DNA of 35,896 nucleotides from Candidatus Edwardsbacteria bacterium (GTDB lineage Bacteria > Edwardsbacteria > AC1 > EtOH8). The position numbers and the translations under genes are program-made. The DNA lies in the NCBI GenBank assembly GCA_018821925.1, contig JAHJLF010000052.1, positions 1 through 35,896 on the forward strand, read 5' to 3'. Shown here piece by piece: positions 1-7,910 of this stretch. The notes under the pieces were generated by a model. It made no database searches, had not been told where the DNA came from, and saw nothing but the letters and a program-made list of their open reading frames with translations. Position 1 is the first letter of the stretch, and each line of letters starts with the position of its first letter.

Positions 1-10
1 GTGCTCCACA

Positions 11-67
11 TCAGAAGCTACCGTGGCTTAATTGTTGTTTTTGAACTGCCGCCACCCCCGATTTCAT
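11..67 (-). CDS. Possible 18-residue peptide, repeat copy 3 (distal)
   Basis: ATG opens an 18-codon frame reading MKSGVAAVQKQQLSHGSF and ending in TGA. A GGAG stretch lies a few bases upstream of the ATG as a plausible ribosome binding site. The frame is identical to the one in the neighbouring unit, but that follows from the DNA repeat being identical. It is too short for its coding status to be decided by eye, and the array may simply be structured non-coding RNA. Confidence 0.3.
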   Translation of the reverse strand: MKSGVAAVQKQQLSHGSF

Positions 68-81
68 CGGGGTGCTCCACA

Positions 82-138
82 TCAGAAGCTACCGTGGCTT
101 AATTGTTGTTTTTGAACTGCCGCCACCCCCGATTTCAT
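82..138 (-). CDS. Possible 18-residue peptide, repeat copy 2
   Basis: This is the same 18-residue frame as in the unit to its left, with its own GGAG upstream of ATG and a TGA stop. Its ATG lies at the tip of a hairpin with CACCCC and GGGGTG arms, which would hinder ribosome access unless melted. Its last residues, SHGSF, are also the last residues of the diverged first copy. Confidence 0.3.
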   Translation of the reverse strand: MKSGVAAVQKQQLSHGSF

Positions 139-152
139 CGGGGTGCTCCACA

Positions 153-200
153 TCAGAAGCTACCGTGGCTAATTATTATTTGAACTGCCGGTCCCGCCAT
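153..200 (-). CDS. Possible 15-residue peptide, repeat copy 1 (promoter-proximal)
   Basis: The frame reads MAGPAVQIIISHGSF and is preceded by GGGAGGAG, the best Shine-Dalgarno match in the array. Compared with the 18-residue copies it lacks two codons before the shared AVQ and one codon after it. Both length differences keep the frame and the shared SHGSF-stop ending, which is the main argument for coding. Its ATG is centred in a perfect 18-bp palindrome (GTCCCGCC..GGCGGGAC). Confidence 0.33.
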   Translation of the reverse strand: MAGPAVQIIISHGSF

Positions 201-254
201 GGCGGGACTCCTCCCGGGTAGGCTACCGTGCCTAAGACTTCTTCAAAGATGGTA

Positions 255-284
255 ATTATATCAGATATATAATTGAAAAGTCAA
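255..284 (-). promoter_or_regulatory. Strong extended -10 promoter feeding the repeat array
   Basis: On the minus strand TTGACT and TATAAT are separated by 18 bp, and TGA immediately precedes TATAAT, giving an extended -10 (TGnTATAAT). It starts only a few bases beyond the clpP stop codon and points away from clpP into the 71-bp repeats. The predicted start is near 248, so the whole array would be in the 5' part of the transcript. What lies further left (often clpX) is outside the window. Confidence 0.75.
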
Positions 285-290
285 ATATTT

Positions 291-890
291 TTACTTTTTA
301 GGCAGCTGGTTCCTGGTCTTCATGATATCATCTATTATCCCGTATTCCTTGGCCTCATCGGAGGACATCCAGAAGTTCCGATCAGTATCCTTGGCTATCT
401 TGTCCACCGGCTGGCCGGTATGATCGGCCAGGATCCTGTTCAACTGCTCCCTGATCAGAAGGATCTCCTTGGCGTGGATCTCGATGTCGGTCGCCTGGCC
501 CGACACCCCGCCCAGCGGCTGATGGATCATCACCCGGGCATTGGGCAGGGCGAAGCGCTTCCCCTTGGCGCCGCTGGACAGCAGCAGGGCCCCCATGGAG
601 GCGGCCATGCCCATGCAGATGGTCACCACATCCGGCTTGATGTACTGGATGGTGTCGTAGATGGCCAGCCCCGAGGAGACCCCGCCACCGGGAGAGTTGA
701 TGTAGAGAAAGATGTCCTTCTCGGGGTCGTCGGCCTCCAGAAACAGCAGTTGGGCAATTATCAGGTTGGAGATGATATCATCTATGGGCATTCCGATAAA
801 TATTATCCGCTCCTTTAACAGCCGGGAATAGATATCGTAGGCCCGCTCCCCCCTGCCGCTCTGCTCGATCACTATCGGTACTAAACTCAT
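291..890 (-). CDS. clpP: ATP-dependent Clp protease proteolytic subunit ClpP
   Basis: This 199-residue protein is a full-length ClpP serine peptidase, the tetradecameric cytoplasmic chamber that degrades substrates fed by ClpX or ClpA/C. The family signatures are clear: YINSPGG at 63-69, the nucleophile in GMAASMG (Ser98) and the general base in MIHQP (His123). At the third triad position the family usually has Asp in DT(D/E)RD. Here the ungapped alignment DTDRNFWMS gives Asn172. The start is supported by GGAGG just upstream of ATG. It follows the TPR gene by 37 bp with no visible terminator, so it may be read through from that operon. A strong promoter begins immediately after its stop. Confidence 0.97.
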   Translation of the reverse strand: MSLVPIVIEQSGRGERAYDIYSRLLKERIIFIGMPIDDIISNLIIAQLLFLEADDPEKDIFLYINSPGGGVSSGLAIYDTIQYIKPDVVTICMGMAASMGALLLSSGAKGKRFALPNARVMIHQPLGGVSGQATDIEIHAKEILLIREQLNRILADHTGQPVDKIAKDTDRNFWMSSDEAKEYGIIDDIMKTRNQLPKK

Positions 891-927
891 GGTTGCCTCC
901 TGATATTTTATGATTGATCTGTTTTTT

Positions 928-2463
928 CTATTGAGCCTGCCCGGATTCCATCTCCTGGCGCATCATCTCGGCCCACGAGGTGTTGGGATATTTTATGATT
1001 CCCAAGCGCCAACACTCCAGAGCCGCTTTTTTCTGTTTGATCTGATGGAAATATATCCGGCCCATCCGGTAATAGGCGTTCGCCGCGGTAATAGTGTCGG
1101 AAGTGTTTTCCGCCAGCCTCTTCAGCCTATCAATCGCCTGGTTGAAACTCCCCTGAACGAAATCCATCTCCGCCAGTTCGGTCAGGGCCAGATCCCCGGC
1201 CATGGTGCCCGAGCCCGAGTCGGCCAGTTGGGCGAAAGTTTTTCCGGCCCGGACCTGATCGCCCTGATATTTGAAAGCCATCGCCCGGCCCAGCAACTCG
1301 ACATCAGAGATTTTATCAGTTTTGGACTGGGAAATCAATAGTATCCTGGCCAGGGCATCGTTGGCATATGCCCCTTCCTGGTCGGCCCGGGCCGCCTGTC
1401 CGTAATATTTCAGGGCCTCGTCCGGCTGGTTCCTGGCCAGTTTTATCTCTCCTAAAAGATAATATCCCCGCTGTTTTATCTTCGGTTGATGCATCCCCTC
1501 AGCCAGCCCGGCGCATTTGTCCCCGGCCCGCTCCCAATCGCTCAGGGCCATCAGACAAAGACAGACGGTGAAATCGCCCTCGATCTTCAATGAATCGGGC
1601 CAGTATTTTTTCTGATTGTCTATCAGAGCCATGGCCTGGCGGGGCTCGTTCTTATGTCTCAGCCAAAGCCCGGCCAAGTCCAACTGGGCCTGGGGTATTT
1701 TTTTGTCGGATAATGAGATCAACATTTTCTCGGCCTTTTGATGATCGCCTTTAGTAAGATATAACTCGGACAGCTTAATCTCCCAGTATATTCTATCGAC
1801 CCTCTCTCCCTCCAGATATTCGGCAATGACCGATATAGCTATCGTGATATCCGGGCCGGGCTGGGCCGCCAGCTGGCCGACCGCCATTCGCAGGCGTTTT
1901 CCGTCCTTTATTTTCTTGTGATAATGCCAAGCCCTTTGATAATCTCCGGACTTGCGAAAAAGTTCTCCCAGCAGCCATCTGCCATCATCCGTTTCGGCAT
2001 CCACCTCATTTTCGGCCAGGACGGCGACGGCCTTATATCCGGCCTGCAGGGAAAGCTCCTCGAATTTTCCCATGGCCCTTCCCGGCTGTTGTTTCAAGGC
2101 CCGGGCAAACTCCCTCGCCGCCTCCCGGTATTTCAACTGCTGCTGAAAAAGCTCGCCCAGTTCGTAAGCAAAGAGGTTTTTTTCTTTGAGGGCCTTCCGG
2201 CCCCAAAGATAGATGGCCTCAGCTTGGTTGGTGGCCTCCGATTGCTGCAATATTCGCCCGGCCTGCCGGGTCATCTCCTGGTCGGGCTTGCCGCCCAGCG
2301 ATATCTTGAATTGCTCCAAAGCCGCCTCCCGGTTGCCTTCCCTCAAGTGTACCACCGCCTTCTGCCAGGTTGATTGGTCAAAGCGTTGGGGCTTCTGTCC
2401 CTGGGCCGCAAAGATGGCCAGGCATATGGCCGGCACTATCAGCAAATTAAGTTTTATTTTCAT
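928..2463 (-). CDS. Exported tetratricopeptide-repeat protein
   Basis: This is a 511-residue protein with an N-terminal signal peptide (hydrophobic core [14 protein letters not shown], residues about 7-20). A helical repeat array runs almost to the end. Many segments match TPR spacing, with A/G at position 8 and A at position 20 of 34-residue units, for example near residues 335-365 ([20 protein letters not shown]) and 465-495. TPR proteins are interaction scaffolds and no enzymatic domain is visible. Its ATG overlaps the stop codon of the upstream DUF4175 gene (ATGA), so the two are probably translationally coupled. A periplasmic role with that membrane protein is likely. The exact function is not assignable. 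Confidence 0.85.
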   Translation of the reverse strand: MKIKLNLLIVPAICLAIFAAQGQKPQRFDQSTWQKAVVHLREGNREAALEQFKISLGGKPDQEMTRQAGRILQQSEATNQAEAIYLWGRKALKEKNLFAYELGELFQQQLKYREAAREFARALKQQPGRAMGKFEELSLQAGYKAVAVLAENEVDAETDDGRWLLGELFRKSGDYQRAWHYHKKIKDGKRLRMAVGQLAAQPGPDITIAISVIAEYLEGERVDRIYWEIKLSELYLTKGDHQKAEKMLISLSDKKIPQAQLDLAGLWLRHKNEPRQAMALIDNQKKYWPDSLKIEGDFTVCLCLMALSDWERAGDKCAGLAEGMHQPKIKQRGYYLLGEIKLARNQPDEALKYYGQAARADQEGAYANDALARILLISQSKTDKISDVELLGRAMAFKYQGDQVRAGKTFAQLADSGSGTMAGDLALTELAEMDFVQGSFNQAIDRLKRLAENTSDTITAANAYYRMGRIYFHQIKQKKAALECWRLGIIKYPNTSWAEMMRQEMESGQAQ

Positions 2464-5400
2464 TGTCCCAGCAATCTGAAGTACTCCTCCAATATTTCTT
2501 TATATTCCAGCGGATAATACTCCTGCCGCCAGTTCTTCCAGGCCGGCAGACCCTGCGGGGTCCATTTCCCCTTATCCGTATTCGGCGGACGATAGCTGTT
2601 CTCCGGCAGGCGGCCGCTTTCGGCCTGGCGCTCCCTGGAGAAATCCCTCTCTTTTAAAGACTGCTGGGCGTCCAGCATCCGGGTCAGTATTTTCTCCTGC
2701 CTCTCTATCGTCTGGCGGCTGACCTGCTGTTTCTTAAGGTCCTCGATTACCTGTTTCATCTCCTCCACCAGGTTGTCCAGCCTTCCGGCTTTGTCCCGAC
2801 GGCCGCCGTACTTTTGACCGAACTCCTCCATGCCCTGCCGGACCGCCTCCTGCTGGGCGGCCAGCCGGGACATCCGGCTGCGGGCCTGCTGCGACATCTG
2901 TCCCCCGCCCTCCTGGGGCATGGGCAGCAGGGAACTGGTGCCCTGGTTGACGGCCTGTTGCTGGCCGGAGAGGCCGGAAAGGTCCTGCATCATATCGCCG
3001 GAGCCGCCGCCCGAACTGCCGGATGATTCCATCAGGCTGATGGCGGCGCCGTTGAGCGAGGCCAGAGCCTTCTGGCCGCCCTTTTGGGCCTGGTCCCCGC
3101 GGCCCTCCGAATGGGCCTGGGCGGCCTGGCCCATCTGCCTGGCGGCCTCCTGCATCATCTGCTGGGAACGGGGGGACAGCAGCATGTTATTTCGGGCCAT
3201 GTTGTCCAGCTCCCGCCTTATCCGTTCGGCCTGCCGCTGTATTATCTGCTGCTGGTTGGCCAGATCGTTCTGGTTGGCCGCCGCATTGGCCGCGCTCTGG
3301 TTCAGGCTTTCCTGCTGCCGGGAAAGGTCCAGCAGATCCCTGGCCCTTTGCTGGACGGCCTTGGCCGCCGCCTTATTTTTAGCCTGCCGCATGCTGCTGC
3401 GGGCGCTCTGCATGCCGGCGGAGATCATCGAGAGCTCCGACAGCACCTGTTTCTGCAAGTCGGCCGCCTGTGAATTATTATTCTCGGACAGCGATTGAGA
3501 GGCTTTTTCCATCTTCCGACCAGTCTGCTTCTGCTGCAGGCGATCGGAGTTTTCGCTCAGCTTCTGTGAAGCCTCCCGGTTAGACTCCTTCAACTCCCGG
3601 GCCAGCTCCTGCATCTCATTTGATATCTTCTTCAGGTCCTCCGCCAGTTGTTTCTGCTCGGACGACAGCCGTTTATTGAGGCCATCATTCGGGCGGCTCT
3701 CTGTCCTCTCCTTCAGGTCCTTCTGTCGTTGGGCCAGGTCCTGCAGCTGGCGGTCCAGCTTCTCCATCTGCTGTTCCTGCCGCAGCTCCTTCAAAAGCTC
3801 CATGGTCTGGTCCAGCTGCCGCTTGAAATCCTCCTGTGACAGTTTCAGGTTATCCAGGGCCCGGCCGACCTCCTGCTTGTCTAATTTGTCCAGGGCCTGC
3901 CTCAGCCGCTCCATATCCTGCCGCATCTGGTCGGTGGCCACCTGATCGAACAGCTCCCGCAGCTGAGCCAGCTTCTCCATGGTCTCCGGATCGAAGCTCC
4001 ATTTGTTCTCCCGTTGTTTTAGATTTTCGGCCGCCTGCTCCAGGGCTTGCTCTAATTGTTCCGCCAGCTCCTGCTGTTTTTTCAACACCTGCTCGGCCGC
4101 TGCCTGCTGCTGCCAGTCGATCTTCCTGGCTTCTTTTAGGCTCTGGGCCAGTTTGTCGATCTCCTCTTTTAATTGATTGCGTGGCTCCTCGGTCTGTCCG
4201 ATCTTTTCCATCACCGTGGAATCGGCCTGGGCCAGCGAGCGGTAAATATCCTCTATAGTGGGAACCCTTATTATCTGAACCCGGCTGCGCCCTAGCTTGG
4301 GTCCCGACACTGCATCGTTATCCAGGGCCTCCAGCCAGTAGGTAACCGAATCGCCCGGCAGGACATCCAGACGGCCGACGTCCCAGACATATTCCACCAC
4401 GGCATCCTCAGGGTATTTTTGCCAGCGATTGATCTCTGTATTTTTTTGCCGGCCGCTGCTGATGTATCCCAGCCTTGCCGCCGAGAGACCGAAATCGTCG
4501 CTGGCCGCGCCGATTAATGATACCTTCATGCCCTCGCCCAGCATGATATCGTTCTCCGGGAAGATTATCTCTATCTCCGGAACCTCGTCATCCAGGCAGG
4601 TTATCCGATATCCTGCCGAGTTGACGAAGGTGTCCCCCTGGGCGGTTCGGCCCCAAATGTTGTATTTTTCGTTTCTGCCGATATAAAAACTTACCGACAA
4701 TTGTCGGCCTTCGGATATCGCCACCTCCTTCTGTCCGCTCCGGTCAAACAACAGCCGGGCCTCTTCTAAGGGCAGAGTGGAGACAGCCGATATATCAACT
4801 CTGGATCCCCTGATGGCGGTGATATCCCCCTGGTTCTCCATCTGCCGGACCTGAAAGCCGGTATATCTTGGAGGTGTTATCTTGAGCCTGATATCCGACA
4901 GCAGCAGCGGAGTGTAGCAGTCTATCCGATAAAACCGGCTCTGTCGGCGTCCCAGCAATATGCGGTAGGAAAGCGGGGTTCGTATATCCTTGATCTTGGC
5001 CGCCAGCTTTCCCTCGGTGATGGTCATGGGAGCCGAGCCATTGGCGTCTCCCCGCCACTCTATCCTACCCGTTGTACGACCCGGATTGACGACATCGACC
5101 AGTATTTCGTTTTCCCTGGCCACCCGGACATCTCCGGGGCTGATCCCTATCCCGTCCCATTGGCCGATGACCCCGTCGGGCGACATATATCGCTCCAGGC
5201 TTATACATATCTCACTCGGTCTGATCAGGCTGCCGATGACCAGAACTATCAGCATATAAACTGTAGGCTTGCCGAGAGGCAATGCCTTAACCGGAAAAAT
5301 ACTCCCGCCCTGGATCCCTTTCAGCTTCTCCCCTGCCCGTTGAATAAGGTCGGCTATCAGCTGCTGGGAATAATTTTCCCGGTTTTCCTTACCCAGGCCG

Positions 5401-5729
5401 AACTGTACCGCAGTGGAGATCTCCTGTTTCAGTTCCGGGATGGCTTTTTCGATTTCGTAAGATATCTTGCGGTAATCCGCCGGGCGCAGCCTTAAGAACA
5501 GGAGATATATCGCCAGGACCGGCAAGGCCAACACAGTGGCGAATGATAAAATAAACCTGGCCGCCGATGGCAGAACAAGCATCCAGTCGGCCAGATGCAG
5601 CAAGAACAGCCAGCCTAAGCCGATATATAATGAAGCAATCAATATATTTATCGTGCTTACAAACCGCTGCCTCCGATAAATACCCTGAAGGGCTGTTTTT
5701 AAATCTATATTATCTCTTCTTTGGTCCAT
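2460..5729 (-). CDS. Large DUF4175-type membrane protein with Gln-rich coiled coil
   Basis: This 1089-residue protein starts with two membrane segments (about residues 28-48 and 56-79) and has a third near 156-169. A beta-rich extracytoplasmic region follows (about 175-500). From roughly 505 to 1015 there is a very long coiled coil extremely rich in Gln, Glu, Lys and Arg (for example LKELRQEQQMEKLDRQLQDL), with an Ala/Gly/Ser/Gln-rich stretch near 890-950. The architecture matches DUF4175 proteins, which occur beside MoxR/DUF58/BatA-like genes and DUF4159 genes. Here a DUF4159 gene is just upstream and the TPR gene overlaps its 3' end. The C-terminus contains [19 protein letters not shown]. 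Function is unknown. A cell-envelope scaffold is a reasonable inference. Confidence 0.8.
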   Translation of the reverse strand: MDQRRDNIDLKTALQGIYRRQRFVSTINILIASLYIGLGWLFLLHLADWMLVLPSAARFILSFATVLALPVLAIYLLFLRLRPADYRKISYEIEKAIPELKQEISTAVQFGLGKENRENYSQQLIADLIQRAGEKLKGIQGGSIFPVKALPLGKPTVYMLIVLVIGSLIRPSEICISLERYMSPDGVIGQWDGIGISPGDVRVARENEILVDVVNPGRTTGRIEWRGDANGSAPMTITEGKLAAKIKDIRTPLSYRILLGRRQSRFYRIDCYTPLLLSDIRLKITPPRYTGFQVRQMENQGDITAIRGSRVDISAVSTLPLEEARLLFDRSGQKEVAISEGRQLSVSFYIGRNEKYNIWGRTAQGDTFVNSAGYRITCLDDEVPEIEIIFPENDIMLGEGMKVSLIGAASDDFGLSAARLGYISSGRQKNTEINRWQKYPEDAVVEYVWDVGRLDVLPGDSVTYWLEALDNDAVSGPKLGRSRVQIIRVPTIEDIYRSLAQADSTVMEKIGQTEEPRNQLKEEIDKLAQSLKEARKIDWQQQAAAEQVLKKQQELAEQLEQALEQAAENLKQRENKWSFDPETMEKLAQLRELFDQVATDQMRQDMERLRQALDKLDKQEVGRALDNLKLSQEDFKRQLDQTMELLKELRQEQQMEKLDRQLQDLAQRQKDLKERTESRPNDGLNKRLSSEQKQLAEDLKKISNEMQELARELKESNREASQKLSENSDRLQQKQTGRKMEKASQSLSENNNSQAADLQKQVLSELSMISAGMQSARSSMRQAKNKAAAKAVQQRARDLLDLSRQQESLNQSAANAAANQNDLANQQQIIQRQAERIRRELDNMARNNMLLSPRSQQMMQEAARQMGQAAQAHSEGRGDQAQKGGQKALASLNGAAISLMESSGSSGGGSGDMMQDLSGLSGQQQAVNQGTSSLLPMPQEGGGQMSQQARSRMSRLAAQQEAVRQGMEEFGQKYGGRRDKAGRLDNLVEEMKQVIEDLKKQQVSRQTIERQEKILTRMLDAQQSLKERDFSRERQAESGRLPENSYRPPNTDKGKWTPQGLPAWKNWRQEYYPLEYKEILEEYFRLLGQ

Positions 5730-5985
5730 TTTAACCGTTTTAATTAAGTGCCTTACCTGTCATTCCTTCGAAGGAAGGAATCCAGGCTTTCAGGCCTCTT
5801 CCTTTGTGCACGGCATTTGTGCATAAATATTTTAAAATAACATAATGATCTTTTGATCATAAAATCATACACCTATCTGACCACCCCTTTATCCCACTTC
5901 GCTAACTTATAATAATCTGCACGGCTCAGTGCAGGCTCTCCTTGATCAAGGAGGGGACGGTATAAGGGTTAGGCCTGTAGGATAT
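5730..5985. other. Non-coding spacer with several inverted repeats
   Basis: No gene is visible. The spacer holds ATTCCTTCGAAGGAAGGAAT (5762-5781), of the form ATTCC-N-GGAAT seen in dispersed REP-like repeats. It also has ATGATC-TTTT-GATCAT (about 5845-5860), CTGCAC-GGCTCA-GTGCAG (5917-5934) and the perfect palindrome CTCCTTGATCAAGGAG (5938-5953). The last two lie just downstream of the DUF4159 gene but lack a T-run, so they are at best weak terminators. No convincing promoter for the DUF4175 gene was found. Confidence 0.6.
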
Positions 5986-6642
5986 TTACGGATTTGTCAC
6001 GGCATACCACAGGATGTTTATCCCCATCCTGATGGCCTGCTCCCGCACCTCCGGCGGGTCGTTATGGGCGTTGGTCCAGCCATCGGAGATATTGGTATTG
6101 AAGCTGTAGAACAGCACCAGCCTCTCCTGGAAATATACCCCGTAGCCCACCGGTCGGCCCTTCTCGTGCTCATGGATCTTGGGCAGGCCGCCGCTGAAGT
6201 CGTAATAGCAGTTGTAGATGGGGTGGGTGAAGGGCAGTTCCTGTAAAGAACATTCCGGCAGGATCCTTTTCATCTCCCGGCGGAAGGTGGTGTCCATGCC
6301 GAAATCATCGTCGGCATAGATGAACCCCCCGGATTCGATGTACCGGCGGAGCCTTTTGATCTCCCGTTCGGTGAATTTTATCTCGCCGTGCCCGGTGATG
6401 AATAAAAAGGGATGGGAGAACAGCTGGTCGTCGTTGGCCGAAATGTTGTATTTAGCGGGATCCACCTCCTGCCCGGTACGGGCGGAGTATTCCTTTAGCA
6501 GATTGGTCTCCTCATCGGGGTCGTTGTACCAATCCCCGCCCCCGCCGTATTTTAGCCGGGCGATGTCTATTCCCCCGGCCAGGCAGGGTAGACCAATCGC
6601 AATAGATATTAGAATTAGGGCGATGACTGATATTCTTTTCAT
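5986..6642 (-). CDS. DUF4159 family exported protein
   Basis: This 218-residue protein has an N-terminal signal peptide (hydrophobic core VIALILISIAIGLPCLAG). The rest matches DUF4159: an ARLKYGGGGDWY start, FLFITGHGEIKFTEREIKRL in the middle, ESGGFIYADDDFG, and a C-terminal YGVYFQERLVLFYSFN segment. The fold resembles a glutamine-amidotransferase-like (ThuA/flavodoxin-like) domain. I see no reason to assign catalysis. Genes of this family usually accompany DUF4175, MoxR-type AAA and DUF58 genes, and here the DUF4175 gene follows after 256 bp. Start chosen at the ATG immediately before the signal sequence. Confidence 0.82.
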   Translation of the reverse strand: MKRISVIALILISIAIGLPCLAGGIDIARLKYGGGGDWYNDPDEETNLLKEYSARTGQEVDPAKYNISANDDQLFSHPFLFITGHGEIKFTEREIKRLRRYIESGGFIYADDDFGMDTTFRREMKRILPECSLQELPFTHPIYNCYYDFSGGLPKIHEHEKGRPVGYGVYFQERLVLFYSFNTNISDGWTNAHNDPPEVREQAIRMGINILWYAVTNP

Positions 6643-6688
6643 ACTGTAATTTTACCCTCCGGGCCGAATAAAAGCAAGATATAAATAA

Positions 6689-6717
6689 AACGCCTGCCGT
6701 TTATGACGACAGGCGTT
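6689..6717 (-). terminator. Rho-independent terminator of the glycosidase gene
   Basis: On the minus strand AACGCCTGTCGT pairs with ACGGCAGGCGTT (12 bp, one G-U) around a 5-nt loop, followed by an A/T-rich TTATTTATAT tract. It begins 17 bp after the glycosidase stop and separates that gene from the DUF4159 gene. Confidence 0.75.
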
Positions 6718-6733
6718 AATTTCATCAAAATAC

Positions 6734-7852
6734 CTAAAATCCCCGGTGCTTCAGCATCTCGAAGCTTATCTTGCGCTGGGCCAGCCCGTCATAGGAGAAC
6801 AGCACGATATCGTTGATCCCGGCCTTGCGCAGCGCCCGTATCTTCTCCATCAGCCCGTCCATGCTGTCCCGCCAGGCCCCCAACCCCACATAGACCTGGC
6901 CCTGCCCCTTGTAGGCCACGGCCTTTTGGGCCAGCCGCACCACGGTGCCGGTGTTGGTGGAATAGTCCATCAGCACCACGAAATCGGCCCAGCGGTTCTC
7001 CAGCCAGGCCGGCCAGTCCTGTCCGAACGACAGCCGGGCCTCGTCGGGATCGGGCTTGACCGCCGCTGACAACTGCACCCAGGGGTTGAATTTAACAATG
7101 TCGAACTTCAACTGAGCCACCAGGTCGGATATCTGGTACATCCGCCACTGCTGCCAGGTCGCCCAATACGGCTCCAGGGCGCGATTCCCGTCCAGCAGGG
7201 CGAAGGGGTCCACCTTGTACTGGTTGTAGAAGCTGGTGCGGCTGGAGACGTCGTAGGAATAATTGATGCTGCCGTACCGGACATAGTCCAGGTGGATGCC
7301 GTCCACATCGTATTTAAAAAGGATCTCCCTCACCAGCTCCCTCAGGTAGGTCTTCACCTCCGGGCTGGATGGCGAAAGGTAGACCCCCTCCAGATTTTTC
7401 TGACCCAGCTCCTTCTGGGAATAGTCTTTTAAACTCCGGCCCTGGGGATCGGCAGCAAACCAACTGTCGTCCCTGTAGTAGGCATGGCGTCCGTCCCGCG
7501 GCCTGCGGTCCGACGACCACACGAAATAGACGTTTATCCAGGCGTGGATCTTTATTCCCTTAGCCTTACATTCTTTGACCATCAGGGCCAGCGGGTCGAA
7601 ATTCCTAGTCACGCAGTCGGCGGTGGGCACCAGCTTGGAGTCGTAATAGGCCTCGCCCCGGGCGTAGAACTGAACGAACAGGTTGTTGACCCCGGCCTTG
7701 TGGGCCTCGGCTACTATCTTCTTGACGTTCTGGGGCGAGGTCAGGGAATAGCGTACCACCCACATCCCCTTGACCTGGGCCAAGGCCGGAGCCGCCAGCA
7801 ACAGCAGGAAAAGGCCGGATATCAGCGATCTATGGAGACTGGTTTTCATCAT
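6734..7852 (-). CDS. Secreted glycoside hydrolase-like protein (GHL10/DUF187 type)
   Basis: From the chosen ATG this is a 372-residue protein with a clear signal peptide (core LISGLFLLLLAAPALA). A TIM-barrel glycoside-hydrolase-like domain follows: KGMWVVRYSLTSP at the start, NNLFVQFYARGEAYYDSKL, IKIHAWINVYFVW, and the DGIHLDYVRYGS strand carrying Asp residues at the position typical of this family. Members are predicted to act on cell-wall or extracellular polysaccharides. The substrate is unknown. An ORF extends 17 codons further upstream, but those codons lie over a terminator hairpin copy and precede the signal peptide, so the internal start is preferred. No strong Shine-Dalgarno is seen before either ATG. 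Confidence 0.82.
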   Translation of the reverse strand: MMKTSLHRSLISGLFLLLLAAPALAQVKGMWVVRYSLTSPQNVKKIVAEAHKAGVNNLFVQFYARGEAYYDSKLVPTADCVTRNFDPLALMVKECKAKGIKIHAWINVYFVWSSDRRPRDGRHAYYRDDSWFAADPQGRSLKDYSQKELGQKNLEGVYLSPSSPEVKTYLRELVREILFKYDVDGIHLDYVRYGSINYSYDVSSRTSFYNQYKVDPFALLDGNRALEPYWATWQQWRMYQISDLVAQLKFDIVKFNPWVQLSAAVKPDPDEARLSFGQDWPAWLENRWADFVVLMDYSTNTGTVVRLAQKAVAYKGQGQVYVGLGAWRDSMDGLMEKIRALRKAGINDIVLFSYDGLAQRKISFEMLKHRGF

Positions 7853-7879
7853 ATTGTGGTTAATGATACCCGAAAAAAC

Positions 7880-7910
7880 AAAAAGGCGCAAGGTGAAAAT
7901 CACCTTGCGC
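7880..7910 (-). terminator. Terminator hairpin copy A
   Basis: A perfect 11-bp stem (GCGCAAGGTGA / TCACCTTGCGC) with a 3-nt loop is followed on the minus strand by CTTTTTG. It is identical in its core to two other hairpins in this window. It lies just upstream of the glycosidase gene, where it would insulate that gene from transcripts coming from the right. Confidence 0.75.

Larger units (their letters stand above)
1..215. repeat. Tandem array of 71-bp units (two identical, one diverged)
   Basis: Two identical 71-bp units occupy 1-71 and 72-142. A third, diverged unit starts at 143, and a further partial unit extends to about 228. Read on the minus strand, each unit has a small hairpin around a conserved ACGGTAGC core, a GGAG stretch, a second GC-rich hairpin, and then GGCAGTTCAAA followed by an A-rich linker. 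The array sits just downstream of clpP and a strong minus-strand promoter. The window begins inside the array, so the true copy number is unknown. I do not recognise the family. It could be a structured RNA, a tandem small-peptide locus or a REP-like element. Confidence 0.9.

Noticed and set aside
5917-5953. Terminator after the DUF4159 gene
   Set aside because: The stems are good but no T-run follows, so they are listed only as inverted repeats.
7853-7903. N-terminal extension of the glycosidase
   Set aside because: These codons come from terminator copy A, and the signal peptide begins at the later ATG.
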